DNA of 64,000 bases from Bacillus sp. ISL-34 (GCF_018613325.1 NZ_JAGGQJ010000021.1:115960-179959), one strand, 5' to 3'. Positions 43,291-52,714 are shown, counted from the first letter of the stretch. Notes: generated by a model not told the origin, from the sequence alone. Made by a program: numbers and translations.

Positions 43291-43545
43291 TCAATCACTT
43301 CCTGTAATTAATAAATCATCCTGTAACTGAATTAACACTGTTTCATTACTTACATTTTGATTTTTTGTTACCTCAATTGAAACAATATGACCACTTACAC
43401 CAGTCTCAATTTCTACTTTTTTATTGTCCGTTGTATGAACTACCATTAGTTTTTCCCATTCATATACATAAGAACCTTGACTAACAAATATGTTTTCAAC
43501 TTTTCCACAACAAGGACTATAGACAGTTTCTATAACTTTTTTCAT
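43291..43545 (-). CDS. Stand-alone biotinyl/lipoyl-like domain protein
   Basis: This 84-residue protein has the hammerhead fold pattern of biotinyl/lipoyl domains: 'VYSPCCGKVENIFVSQGSYV' and 'VEIETGVSGHIVSIEVTKNQ'. A lysine pair is in 'TTDNKKVEIET', near the expected hairpin turn, but the usual M-K-M or D-K-A sequence is absent, so modification is doubtful. GAGAGG precedes the ATG. It is flanked by pseudogenes and has no carboxylase or dehydrogenase partner here. It may be a survivor of a once larger cluster. Confidence 0.6.
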   Translation of the reverse strand: MKKVIETVYSPCCGKVENIFVSQGSYVYEWEKLMVVHTTDNKKVEIETGVSGHIVSIEVTKNQNVSNETVLIQLQDDLLITGSD

Positions 43546-43664
43546 CTTAAAAACCTCTCTTTCTAAAGAAATAAATTAGAGATTTCAAATATCATACTTA
43601 CACCAGCCATGTAAGAAGCTAGACGCATATCTATTTGATAATTTTGGGCTATTGAAGAAACCTT

Positions 43665-44200
43665 TTAAAAAAGAATGACTATTATTTCGTCATTTTTGTG
43701 CCATTCCTTCTGTCCAATAATAGCCTGATTGTTTTGCACCCATTCAAAGTATGAAGCCGTTATTCCACCAAAACTAGCAAGTAAGTCTAGTACTAGCATT
43801 ATGTTCCGTTTTCCTAATATGGTTGTTGCTTCAATTGTTGTAGGTCCATTCGCAACTTCGACCGCAATCACAAGTATGAATGCGTTCTGCATTCATACTT
43901 GTGATTGCTTAAAAAATAGCAGGAGGAACAAAGGATCTTACTCTTTTTCAAATAGCTCTTCATTGGGTTTTAGCACAGTAATTAATTTGCTACAAACGTC
44001 ATTGCCCCCACATACCCTCGACTTAACCGTTCTAATTTAGAAGAGGTCATGTTACGGGGATCGCAAACAATAACCCCATTTCCTCCCCCAAAAGTAAGAT
44101 CAAAAATCCCACATTTCAAACTCATCCACATGGATAAAGCAGTTACTTCTTTGATGAAAACGAACTCGTCCCTTTGTAGGCCCTGCTGATCATTATGTTG
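43665..44200 (-). pseudogene. Decayed glutamate dehydrogenase with internal deletion
   Basis: Two pieces of a Bacillus-type glutamate dehydrogenase are readable leftward. From about 44195 to 43985: 'GPTKG', then 'VTALSMWMSLKCGIFDLTFG' and 'CDPRNMTSSKLERLSRGYVG', matching the N-terminal catalytic domain. From 43892 to 43665: 'VANGPTTIEATTILGKRNIM' and 'LASFGGITASYFEWVQNNQA', matching the C-terminal third. About 150 codons between them, including most of the nucleotide-binding domain, are gone. Frameshifts and stops are present. The junction is marked by a 20-bp perfect inverted repeat. Confidence 0.82.
43864..43908. repeat. Perfect 20-bp inverted repeat with 5-base loop
   Basis: GCAATCACAAGTATGAATGC (43864-43883) and its exact complement (43889-43908) flank GTTCT. 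One arm is part of the glutamate dehydrogenase remnant; the other appears to be an inverted copy of it made at the deletion point. Confidence 0.9.
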
Positions 44201-44309
44201 AGATATTTCACTTTACTTATTTGCCGGCTTTTCGACTTGATCGATATTGATGAGGATTGCCTCTTGCCTTTTCTTTGCACATCGTAGGTTATAAGTTTCT
44301 ATATGAAAG

Positions 44310-44786
44310 TTAAGGATAATCTACATTTAAAAACATAGCCACATCTTTGCTTTTTTGTTTTCTCTGTTCCCGCATACTTGCTCGATCTAATGCCGTTTCA
44401 TGTAATTTTTTTTCTTCTTCTGTCTCCGGAATAACTTTTGGAACACGTGTTGGACGTTTTTGTTCATCAAGTGCAACAAATGTTAATAAAGCAGTCGCTG
44501 CAATTCTACGAACACTGCTTTTTAAATCTTCAGCAATAATTTTCACAAAAACCTCCATTGAAGATGTGCCTGTCCATGCCACATAAGATATAAAACAAAC
44601 TGAATCCGTAGTACGAATGGGATGTAAAAAGTCAACTGAATCTGTGGAAGCAGTTACACATTCACTTCGACTATGACGTGCTGCAGAAATCGATGCTACT
44701 TGATCGACGTCACTCATTAATCGGCCGCCAAATAATGTATTATGATTGTTCACATCATTTGGAAATATACGACTCGTTCTTATCAC
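44310..44786 (-). CDS. Acyl-CoA thioesterase, hotdog fold (YkhA-like)
   Basis: This 158-residue protein resembles YkhA/YciA acyl-CoA thioesterases: 'IFPNDVNNHNTLFGGRLMSD', 'DQVASISAARHS', 'TDSVDFLHPI' and 'FVKIIAEDLKSSVRRI'. The Asn-His-x-x-x-Phe-Gly-Gly segment carries the active-site residues of the family. The open frame begins with GTG 44786, which has no clear ribosome binding site. The best site (AGGAGG) lies before a TTG at 44815 that reads MKQNIAE in another frame, so a one-base frameshift may have hit the N-terminus. The core domain is intact. Confidence 0.82.
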   Translation of the reverse strand: MIRTSRIFPNDVNNHNTLFGGRLMSDVDQVASISAARHSRSECVTASTDSVDFLHPIRTTDSVCFISYVAWTGTSSMEVFVKIIAEDLKSSVRRIAATALLTFVALDEQKRPTRVPKVIPETEEEKKLHETALDRASMREQRKQKSKDVAMFLNVDYP

Positions 44787-44936
44787 CCTTGATTCTCTGC
44801 AATATTTTGCTTCAATAAACCCGTCCTCCTAAAACATGGGACCTGAAATCATCACCTATGTAAACATTTAGTATATGGTTATATTATGATACAATTTTGC
44901 GCTTTTTATCCTTAAAACACTATCGGCGTACGTAGC

Positions 44937-45200
44937 CTAGTTCCGAGAATGCGCAGCTTTCTTTAAAATATCATTCACCATCTGCTGTTGCTTAAGATCT
45001 CTGCGTAGCATTAAAAGCTCCTCCTGTTCGAGTGAACTGTTGTCTTTCTCTTGGAAGGAACCAGACTTTTCATACTGGTGAATCCACCGGTCATGGGAGG
45101 ACGGGGTCAGATCATATCTTCACTGATTGCTTTCTTTGATTCCAGTTCCGTTAAACGGCACCATTATCAATGAATTCGACTTATTTATCATCAACGTAAA
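44937..45200 (-). mobile_element. IS3-family OrfA remnant
   Basis: Leftward the last 40 codons read 'SGSFQEKDNSSLEQEELLML' and 'QQQMVNDILKKAAHSRN', ending at TAG 44937. This is the leucine-zipper end of an IS3-type OrfA transposase subunit. Further upstream, 'SHDRWIHQYEK' is visible after a break. OrfB is absent and I did not find both terminal repeats. Confidence 0.7.
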
Positions 45201-45350
45201 TCTTCCTTATGCATGTTAATTCGGAGAAAGAGAGAAGATTTATGGTTATATTTTTCTATTTTTAGAAAGAGTAGGTATGCCTATCTGTTTAGTTTCACAG
45301 TTTCGAACTCTAAAAGTAAAAATCTTCACCCATTTTTATAAACTCATCAA

Positions 45351-46265
45351 TTATTTAGAAAAGAATCCTTTAAGGGCAAAAGCAATATTTTGTGGTCTTT
45401 CTGCCAAGCGACGCATAAAATAGCCAAACCAGTCGTTACCAAAAGGAATATACACACGCATTGTATATCCTTCTTTAGCTAAACTTAATTGCATGTCTGT
45501 TCTAAATCCATATAACATCTGAAACTCAAATTGGTTACGTGGAATATTATGTTTTTGAACAAACTCTTTTACTCTGGCAATGATACGATGATCATGGGAC
45601 GCAATCGCCGTATAGCTACCACTCAGCAAATGCTCTTCAATGATTCTCATATAATTTTTATCTACTTCTTCTTTCTCTTGATAAGCCACTGAAGGAGATT
45701 CTTGATAGGCTCCTTTAACTAAACGAAGGGGAATTCCTTTTAATTCTTTTACGTCCTGTTCCGCTCGATATAAATAGGATTGAATCACTGTTCCTACATT
45801 ATCATATGTTTCGCGTAATTCTCTCAGGATATCTAACGTGATTTGGCAATGTGCATGATCTTCCATATCGATTCTGACAAAATTGTTGTATTTCTTGGCT
45901 GTCTCAAGAATTAGACACATATTTTGAACACAAAAATTCCGATCAATGTCCAAACCAAGTTGGGTCATTTTTACAGATAAATTACTATTTACTCCTGCAC
46001 TACCCATAGCTTCCAACGTTCTTACGTTATATTCCGTTGCCTCTATTGCCTCTATTCTACTTGAAACAAATTCCCCTAAATGATCCAGTGTACAAACCAA
46101 GCCTTTTTCATTTAATTCTTGAACTTTCTTAATTGCACTTTTGATAGTATCTCCTGCCACAACTTGGGAAGCCCCAAATCGAAGGCCCCATTTTTTCGCA
46201 GCTTTATTTAACGCTTTGTTGTTGGAAGCGTGAAGAAAAATATTTTTTGAAACATCTGCCAGCAT
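45351..46265 (-). CDS. Proline dehydrogenase (PutM-type)
   Basis: This 304-residue FAD enzyme oxidises proline to pyrroline-5-carboxylate. The barrel motifs are 'CTLDHLGEFVSS', 'SNLSVKMTQLGLDIDRNF', 'FVRIDMEDHAHCQITLDI', 'LRLVKGAYQESPSVAYQEKE', 'YTAIASHDHRI' and 'QFEFQMLYGFR', with 'YIPFGNDWFGYFMRRLAERP' at the end, as in monofunctional Gram-positive PutB/PutM/YcgM. AGGGGGAT precedes the ATG. It lies 72 bp after the P5C dehydrogenase gene, so the two run as one operon turning proline into glutamate. Confidence 0.94.
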   Translation of the reverse strand: MLADVSKNIFLHASNNKALNKAAKKWGLRFGASQVVAGDTIKSAIKKVQELNEKGLVCTLDHLGEFVSSRIEAIEATEYNVRTLEAMGSAGVNSNLSVKMTQLGLDIDRNFCVQNMCLILETAKKYNNFVRIDMEDHAHCQITLDILRELRETYDNVGTVIQSYLYRAEQDVKELKGIPLRLVKGAYQESPSVAYQEKEEVDKNYMRIIEEHLLSGSYTAIASHDHRIIARVKEFVQKHNIPRNQFEFQMLYGFRTDMQLSLAKEGYTMRVYIPFGNDWFGYFMRRLAERPQNIAFALKGFFSK

Positions 46266-46337
46266 GAATATATCCCCCTAAATACATATCCTCGTTTTAT
46301 TAAATGGGGCAACCTTTTTAAATTGCCCCAGCTTTTA

Positions 46338-47906
46338 TTAAAGTGTTTCGCTAGTTGTTTTCGCTTGCATGTGTAGAATCAAGTAATCAGGGCCACCTGC
46401 CTTCGAATCCGTTCCAGACATGTTGAACCCACCAAACGGATGATACCCAACGATTGCACCTGTACAACCGCGATTAAAGTATAGATTACCTACGTGGAAT
46501 TCTTCTTTTGCTCGTTCAATATGATCAGGAGTGTTAGAAAGTAACGCACCCGTTAAGCCGTAGTCTGTGTTGTTCGCTATTTCCATCATATGATCGAAAT
46601 CGCGTGCTTTACAAAAGGCAACAACAGGTCCAAAAATTTCTTCCTGCATCAGACGTGCTTTTTCATCAATATCCGCAAAGATGGTCGGTTCAATTAAGTA
46701 CCCTTTGGAGTCGTCCCCTTCTCCACCAGTCATCAACTTGCCTTCTTCCTTTCCTATTTCGATATATTTCATGATTTTATCGTATGAAGCCTGACTGATA
46801 ACGGGGCCCATATAGGTATTTCCATCTTCTGGGCAGCCAATCGTTAATGTCTTAGTTAATGCCACTGCTTTTTCAAGTACCTCATCATAAACATCCTGAT
46901 GTACCACTGCACGGGAACCAGCCGAACACTTTTGTCCGGAGAATCCAAAAGCAGAGTAAACAATCGAAGAGGCCGCTACGTCCAAATCCGCGTCTTTATC
47001 TACGACTACAGTATCTTTTCCGCCCATTTCGGCAATCACACGCTTTATCCAAATTTGACCCGGATGTACTTTTGCCGCGCGTTCATAAATGCGGCAGCCT
47101 ACTTCACGGGAACCCGTGAAGGAAACAAAGCGGGTTTTCGGATGATCAACAAGATAATCGCCTATTTCCGAGCCACCTCCTGGAATATAGTTAAGTACAC
47201 CATGAGGCAGACCTGCTTCTTTCATCACTTCAACGAATTTCGCTGCAATCACTGGTGTGTTATTTGATGGTTTCAGAAGAATCGTGTTTCCAGCTACAAT
47301 CGCTGCAGCTGCCGTTCCGGCCATAATTGCTAAAGGAAAGTTGAATGGAGAAATAATGACACCTACACCAAGTGGAATATAATTGAACTTGTTTGCTTCT
47401 CCCTCTCGACTTTTTACAGGTACTCCGTCCTTTAATTGCATCATTTGACGGGCATAGAATTCAAGGAAATCAATTGCTTCAGCCGTATCTGCATCAGCTT
47501 CTTTCCACGGTTTTCCAGCTTCTTTAACAAGATACCCTGAAAATTCATGTTTGCGACGACGAATGATATCCGCAGCACGAAATAAAATGTTAGCACGTTC
47601 TTCTGGTTTTTCTTTTTTCCATGTATTGAATGTAGACAATGCTGCTTGCATTGCTTTCTCAGCTAATTCTTTATTCGCTTTAGAAACTCGACCGATTACT
47701 TCTTCCTTATTTGCTGGATTTATCGATACAATTTGTTCATTTGTTGTAATGAATTCTTCTCCAATGACAAGTGGATAATTTTTTCCTAGCTCTGATTGTA
47801 CAACTTCTAAAGCCTTTTTAAATTCACTTTTATTTTCTTCAAGCGTAAAATCTGTAAATGGTTCGTGTTTATATGTTTTAAGGTCCGTATTGTTAGTTGT
47901 AATCAT
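46338..47906 (-). CDS. L-glutamate gamma-semialdehyde (P5C) dehydrogenase
   Basis: This 522-residue aldehyde dehydrogenase starts at ATG 47906 after AGGGAGAG. It has '[20 protein letters not shown]', the glutamate loop '[14 protein letters not shown]', the catalytic cysteine in '[14 protein letters not shown]', '[10 protein letters not shown]' and '[18 protein letters not shown]', as in RocA/PutC of Bacillus. It oxidises glutamate semialdehyde to glutamate with NAD+. It is the first gene of the put operon, divergent from a permease with a palindrome-rich intergenic region. It could equally be named rocA or putC. Confidence 0.94.
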   Translation of the reverse strand: MITTNNTDLKTYKHEPFTDFTLEENKSEFKKALEVVQSELGKNYPLVIGEEFITTNEQIVSINPANKEEVIGRVSKANKELAEKAMQAALSTFNTWKKEKPEERANILFRAADIIRRRKHEFSGYLVKEAGKPWKEADADTAEAIDFLEFYARQMMQLKDGVPVKSREGEANKFNYIPLGVGVIISPFNFPLAIMAGTAAAAIVAGNTILLKPSNNTPVIAAKFVEVMKEAGLPHGVLNYIPGGGSEIGDYLVDHPKTRFVSFTGSREVGCRIYERAAKVHPGQIWIKRVIAEMGGKDTVVVDKDADLDVAASSIVYSAFGFSGQKCSAGSRAVVHQDVYDEVLEKAVALTKTLTIGCPEDGNTYMGPVISQASYDKIMKYIEIGKEEGKLMTGGEGDDSKGYLIEPTIFADIDEKARLMQEEIFGPVVAFCKARDFDHMMEIANNTDYGLTGALLSNTPDHIERAKEEFHVGNLYFNRGCTGAIVGYHPFGGFNMSGTDSKAGGPDYLILHMQAKTTSETL

Positions 47907-48196
47907 GTTATTCTCTCCCTTTAAAGATAGATTTGTATAATCGATGTAATAGTGGTTCATCTTTAGTTAAATAAAAGCAATGAATAATTTTCTAATGATA
48001 GTAGCTGCCTCTAATTTTTTTAAACTGAAATACTAATTCTTCGTTTACTTGAAAAAAGTTTGCTAATCCAATATCGCCTCCTTTATTAACGGAAAATTTA
48101 TAATACAAACAATATTCAAAAACTAATATAAACACATTATAATTCTGTTTATACACTTTTGTATACTATTTTTAACAAAATCGTTTAAAAAAAATA

Positions 48197-48220
48197 AAAT
48201 TGAACACTTTTGTTCAATTT
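48197..48220. promoter_or_regulatory. Palindrome in the put/permease divergent promoter region
   Basis: AAATTGAACA and TGTTCAATTT are perfect inverted repeats around CTTT. Because it lies between divergent genes, where no terminator is needed, I read it as a binding site, possibly for the AAA+ activator at 50855-52543. A T-run follows, so a terminator is not excluded. Confidence 0.55.
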
Positions 48221-48244
48221 ATTTTTTTCGAAAAATAGATTATT

Positions 48245-48263
48245 ATTAGCTTATGAAGCTAAT
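48245..48263. promoter_or_regulatory. Second palindrome in the put/permease region
   Basis: ATTAGCTT and AAGCTAAT are perfect inverted repeats around ATG, 25 bp from the first palindrome. Confidence 0.5.
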
Positions 48264-48369
48264 CTAAACAATATATGGATGAATTCACTTTATCTTGGGA
48301 AGAATTCACCCCCTATTAACCCGCTTCTTTTTAATCAAATCATAGCTTCTGAACCACACAGTATGTAAA

Positions 48370-48384
48370 TGGCTGTAGGAATGC
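48370..48384 (+). promoter_or_regulatory. Possible sigma-54 (-24/-12) promoter
   Basis: TGGCTGTAGGAATGC has GG and GC at the exact 12-bp spacing of SigL promoters and partly fits TGGCAC-N5-TTGC. It lies 343 bp before the permease start. The match is weak, and chance cannot be excluded. The rest of 47960-48726 is AT-rich without genes. Confidence 0.3.
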
Positions 48385-48726
48385 CTTCAATCCTAACTTC
48401 AGAACAACTTTTTGATTTACCGATGTTCATGTTCCAAATTACTTTAAAGTAAACAAAACTGTATAGTGATTGTTCCGTTTTCGGGAAATGAATAGACAAA
48501 TATGCATAAAATATATTATCATATAATTCTTAATATTTTTTCATCTTTTATTTATAGTCCATATGCAAATTGAATTTTTAATTCTAATAAGCAGAGGAAA
48601 TAAAAGAGGAGATTGTTAATTAATTATTTGTTTCTTGTTATAAGGGGTTACACTTTCTACTATTTTTTGAAAGATTTGAATCCCCTTAATTTTTTTGGTT
48701 TTTACGTTATAGAGAGGATGTAGGAT

Positions 48727-50121
48727 ATGAATCATCAACAACCTGTATTAAAGAAAGAGTTGAAAATTCGGCATATTACCATGATTTCTCTCGGAGGAAT
48801 AATCGGTGCTGGGTTATTTGTTGGAAGTGGCCCGTTAATCAATACGGCAGGGCCAGGGGCTATTTTCTCATATGCGCTAGCAGGATTACTGGTAATTTTG
48901 GTGATGCGGATGCTTGGGGAAATGTCAACAGCAAATCCATCAAGTGGCTCTTTTTCCACTTATGCCCGAGAAGCGATCGGCCCATGGGCCGGGTACACGA
49001 TTGGCTGGTTATACTGGTTTTTCTGGGTAATTGCAATTGCAGTCGAAGCAATAGCAGGTGCGACAATTATTCAATATTGGTTTCCTTCTTTGCCTTCTTG
49101 GTCAGTCAGCCTTATGCTTACTTTTTTATTAACCCTAACTAACATCTATTCTGTTAAATCATTTGGTGAGTTTGAGTATTGGCTGTCCATGATCAAAGTT
49201 GTCAGTATTGTTCTCTTTTTAATTCTTGGAGGGGCCATTATATTCGGTTTCATACCAGGTATAGAATCACCTGGTGCTTCAAACCTTCTACATAGAGGTG
49301 GATTCCTGCCATCTGGAATAAGTTCTGTCTTTATAGGAGTTGCCCTTGTTATGTTCTCTTTTATGGGGAGTGAAATTGTGGCGACTGCAGCAGGGGAAAC
49401 CTCAAATCCTGAAAAAGCAATGAGGGTTGCTACAAATACCGTTATCTATCGTATCTTAACTTTTTACCTAGGTTCAATTTTAATAATTGTAACAATTCTT
49501 CCATGGGACTCTACTAGTTTGATGAAAAGCCCTTTTGTTTCTGTCCTAGAACTTTTAAATATACCAGCTGCAGCTCAAATCATGAACTTCCTTCTTTTTA
49601 CGGCAGTACTTTCTTGCTTGAATTCTGGTATTTACACGAGCTCCCGTATGTTATTTTCGATGGCGAAAAATGGAGATGCTCCCCGAATGTTTTTAAAGGT
49701 AAATAATAAGGGGATACCAATGAATGCAATATTAGGATGTACCGTTATCGCTTATATTAGTATTGGATTCAATTACGTCTCTCCAGATAAAGTATTTCTA
49801 TTTTTAGTCAATGCTTCCGGAGGTGTAGCACTTCTAGTCTATCTAGTGATTGCCTTCTCTCAGTTACGTATGCGAAGAAAATACGAAAAAGAAAATCCTG
49901 GAGCACTTAAGATCAGAATGTGGTTATTTCCTTATTTAACATATGCCACGATTATTACGATCACTAGTATTTTTATCTCGATGACATTTATTGATTCCTT
50001 ACGTTTACAATTCTTTTTAACACTACTTCTCACTATACTGATTGTCGGTTCTTTCTTTGTCTTAAAGAAAAATAAATCATCGGATTTATTATCAACGAAC
50101 AAAGAAAAAAATGCTTCTTAA
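48727..50121 (+). CDS. Amino acid permease (GabP/AAT family), probable proline or GABA uptake
   Basis: This 464-residue transporter has 12 hydrophobic helices. The start 'HITMISLGGIIGAGLFVGSG' is the AAT signature; 'GEMSTANPSSGSFSTYAREA' and 'FSFMGSEIVATAAGETSNPE' are also typical of GabP/YbgF-type permeases. GGATGTAGG lies before the ATG. It is divergent from the P5C/proline dehydrogenase operon, and a regulator of the enhancer-binding type follows, so proline uptake is the natural inference. A C-terminal basic tail (KEKNAS) faces the cytoplasm. Confidence 0.9.
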   Translation: MNHQQPVLKKELKIRHITMISLGGIIGAGLFVGSGPLINTAGPGAIFSYALAGLLVILVMRMLGEMSTANPSSGSFSTYAREAIGPWAGYTIGWLYWFFWVIAIAVEAIAGATIIQYWFPSLPSWSVSLMLTFLLTLTNIYSVKSFGEFEYWLSMIKVVSIVLFLILGGAIIFGFIPGIESPGASNLLHRGGFLPSGISSVFIGVALVMFSFMGSEIVATAAGETSNPEKAMRVATNTVIYRILTFYLGSILIIVTILPWDSTSLMKSPFVSVLELLNIPAAAQIMNFLLFTAVLSCLNSGIYTSSRMLFSMAKNGDAPRMFLKVNNKGIPMNAILGCTVIAYISIGFNYVSPDKVFLFLVNASGGVALLVYLVIAFSQLRMRRKYEKENPGALKIRMWLFPYLTYATIITITSIFISMTFIDSLRLQFFLTLLLTILIVGSFFVLKKNKSSDLLSTNKEKNAS

Positions 50122-50230
50122 TTACAAAACGCAGGGAAATATATCATAAACAATGGACTCTAATCCACTAGAACTTAGGCACGGCAGGCCATTAAAAATC
50201 CCTACTCAGATTAGTCATTTGATTTACCCC

Positions 50231-50540
50231 TGTCAAGTAGACAGTCATAAAAAGACTACAGTCATCGAGATTCGATTTTCAGTCGGAGCTCGGTGGCTGA
50301 GTCGTTTTTGGAATCGTTACTTGTAATAATAGATATTCTACCACGCCTTGAATCAATTCTTATTCCGTTTTTAAATTGCCTACCCCATTCAAATACATCT
50401 GTACAGCTTTCATTTTCTTTTCCTTTGAATATTTCTCGAAGTTTTGCCCTTTTTTTTTAGCCATAATAAAATCCCCTCCGGGTAGTAGTGTAACATCCAC
50501 GATTGTTTGTGGTCTTTTTACACTGTCTACCATTAGGGGA
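50231..50540 (-). mobile_element. Internally deleted IS3-family element (OrfA fragment with both ends)
   Basis: Left end TAGACAGTCATAAAAAGAC (from 50238) and right end (reverse complement from 50531) TAGACAGTGTAAAAAGACC are inverted repeats. Between them, leftward from ATG 50463 with GGAGGGGAT upstream, runs 'FEKYSKEKKMKAVQMYLNGV', the N-terminus of an IS3-type OrfA, stopping at TAA after about 30 codons. The recombinase part is gone, leaving a roughly 310-bp mini-element. Confidence 0.65.
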
Positions 50541-50569
50541 TACTATCAAAGCAGTCCTTTGAACAGTCT

Positions 50570-50770
50570 TCAGAAACTGGCCATAACAAAAGGTTCGATA
50601 CCTTGTTGTTTTTGTAAAATACCTTCGTCTTCTAATGCAATGATAGCTCTTCTCATTATAATACGACTTGCATAATTCACCTTCCGTAGATATTCGATCT
50701 CCTAAACTGTATATCCCCGTATCTATATTCTTTTTATATCTTCTTTTAACTGCATATAAAGCCGCATAGA
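50570..50770 (-). pseudogene. Truncated GntR-family regulator gene
   Basis: Leftward, one frame reads 'YKKNIDTGIYSLGDRISTEG' + ELC and then, after a break, another reads 'SRIIMRRAIIALEDEGILQK', ending 'QQGIEPFVMASF' and TGA. Together they are a GntR winged helix with a few residues lost in the recognition helix. The effector domain is missing. The mini-IS lies directly downstream. Confidence 0.65.
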
Positions 50771-50854
50771 TGATTTTTATAGTAATAAATAGGTAGCGTA
50801 ACCCGGGAATTAATAAAGAGCCTAACTTATTTTTCAAAAATTCAACCAAATAAA

Positions 50855-52543
50855 TCAGTTTAATCCATATTCTTTAAGCTTATTGTAGAGTGTCCCTCTG
50901 GACATACCGAGTAATTTGGCAGCAGCACTTTTGTTTCCATATGTCTTGCTTAAGGCTTCTTGAATCATGAATAACTCATCTTTTCCCTCTTCCTGTAATG
51001 ATGTTTCATGTGGGCCTGAGATATGGCTATTATGAACATAATAGTTACTAGTTATGTTTTTTTGAAGATGATTGCTTTTAATAGTATTTTCATCATTCAG
51101 AAGGATAACACGTTCCACAACATTCCGAAGCTCGCGGACATTTCCTGGCCATTCATAGTTAACTAATATGGTTATAACTTCTGGTCCAATTTTTGGAATT
51201 GGTTTCTTATATTTAGAACTGAACTCTTGCACAAACTGTTCAACTAACTTGACAATATCTTCTGGTCTTTCACGTAAAGGAGGAATATCAATGTTAATTA
51301 CAGTTAAGCGATAATAAAGATTTTCGTTGAATTTCCCTTCCTTTACCATTTCTTCCAATGCCTGAGAAGTAGAGGCGATAACACGTGTATGTGTCGTCAA
51401 TAATTCCGTTGTACCTACACGATAAAATGATCCATGTTCTAAGTAGTTTAGAAATTTTTCTTGAATGTCTAAAGGCATTTTATCAATTTCTTCAATAAAT
51501 AATGTTCCATTATGTGATTGTTCAATTTTTCCGTTTTTTCCAGTCCTCTTATCAGCTGTAAAAACTCCTTTTTGATATCCAAATAATTCAATCTCTAAAA
51601 GAGTGGAAGGAATGGCTGAACAATTAATAGATACAAAAGGGCCGGTACGCTTTGAACCGCCGTAATGAATAGCTTGTGCTAACATCTCTTTTCCTGAACC
51701 TGGTTCTCCGGTTAACAGGACAGGAATGTCTGCGTAGGCAACTTTTTGCGCAACCTTCACTGCTTTTTGAATTTCTACATTAACTCCAATAATAGAGGAA
51801 AAAGGGTTGTCCTGATGGATAAGTAACGGTAACGAAGAATCAAGTTCCTCGTTTAAACGGACAATTTGAGTAATATCATGTTCTGTTGCAATACCTCCAA
51901 TAACTGTATTATCCTTTATAACTGGAGAGGCATTTACTAATACGTGATTATCATTATTAGGGCGATGATAAGCCCCACGAACGGGACGTCCCTCATTTAA
52001 TATGCGATGTAATATAATGGACTCTGATTGAAAATGCTCTCCAATCTTTTGACCAAGGATATTTTCACGTTTAATGCTGTATGTTCCCTCAGCGACGGTA
52101 TTCCAGCAGATGACTTTCCCCTCTTGATCCACAGCTGTGACTGCGTCATTAATGGTTTCCGCCAATGTAGAAAAGTATGCGGATAGCTCCGAGTTTTTCA
52201 ATTCCAACTGCTGAACCCATTGGTTTGCAGTTATAATTCCAATAATTTCTTCATTTTCTGGATCTTTAATTAGGACCGGTCTGCTCCAATCAGTTTGTAA
52301 CCTGGAAAGTTCAGCTATTGTAGAAATGGTACAGGGAGTCCACTTTACCTTTTCAATCCACTCGATTACAGACAGTGAATCATCCACTAATGCCAAGAAA
52401 TTGCATTCATTCTTTGAAACAATGTAGTATTCTTTCGCTGAAATAATCACAAAATCACACTTTAAAAAGTTGTTCATTATATCAATTAAAGTTGTATAGG
52501 GTTTCACTATAGTGAAGGAGTTGTCTAGGTTAATTTGTTCCAT
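50855..52543 (-). CDS. PAS-AAA+-Fis enhancer-binding-type regulator with altered GAFTGA loop
   Basis: This 562-residue protein has a CBS-like N-terminus, a PAS domain (about 115-230, 'DAVTAVDQEGKVICWNTVAE'), an AAA+ domain (about 248-475) and a Fis-type helix-turn-helix ('NKSAAAKLLGMSRGTLYNKL'). Walker A is 'GEPGSGKE' (279-286). The sigma-54 contact loop, normally GAFTGA, is GVFTAD (326-331), and Walker B has Glu-Glu (351-352) in place of Asp-Glu. Arg finger segments ('YYRLTVINIDIPPLRERPED') are normal. By location it should control the put operon and permease. The start ATG has only a weak upstream site. Confidence 0.88.
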   Translation of the reverse strand: MEQINLDNSFTIVKPYTTLIDIMNNFLKCDFVIISAKEYYIVSKNECNFLALVDDSLSVIEWIEKVKWTPCTISTIAELSRLQTDWSRPVLIKDPENEEIIGIITANQWVQQLELKNSELSAYFSTLAETINDAVTAVDQEGKVICWNTVAEGTYSIKRENILGQKIGEHFQSESIILHRILNEGRPVRGAYHRPNNDNHVLVNASPVIKDNTVIGGIATEHDITQIVRLNEELDSSLPLLIHQDNPFSSIIGVNVEIQKAVKVAQKVAYADIPVLLTGEPGSGKEMLAQAIHYGGSKRTGPFVSINCSAIPSTLLEIELFGYQKGVFTADKRTGKNGKIEQSHNGTLFIEEIDKMPLDIQEKFLNYLEHGSFYRVGTTELLTTHTRVIASTSQALEEMVKEGKFNENLYYRLTVINIDIPPLRERPEDIVKLVEQFVQEFSSKYKKPIPKIGPEVITILVNYEWPGNVRELRNVVERVILLNDENTIKSNHLQKNITSNYYVHNSHISGPHETSLQEEGKDELFMIQEALSKTYGNKSAAAKLLGMSRGTLYNKLKEYGLN

Positions 52544-52714
52544 TTTACATAATAAACCCCTTTTATTATTTATTTTATGAGAAAGTATAAGAATTTATAC
52601 AGTATCATCTTCTAAAACAATCATAAAACAAATATGTTTAAATAAAAACTAATAACTTTATTATAATATAAACTTCACTTATGTTTCTTACGATTGATTT
52701 TCTGTAAAAGAAAT

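Noticed and set aside
50457..50849. 130-codon minus-strand frame as one protein
   Set aside because: It is a chance fusion: it reads part of a gntR remnant in one frame and then non-coding mini-IS sequence.
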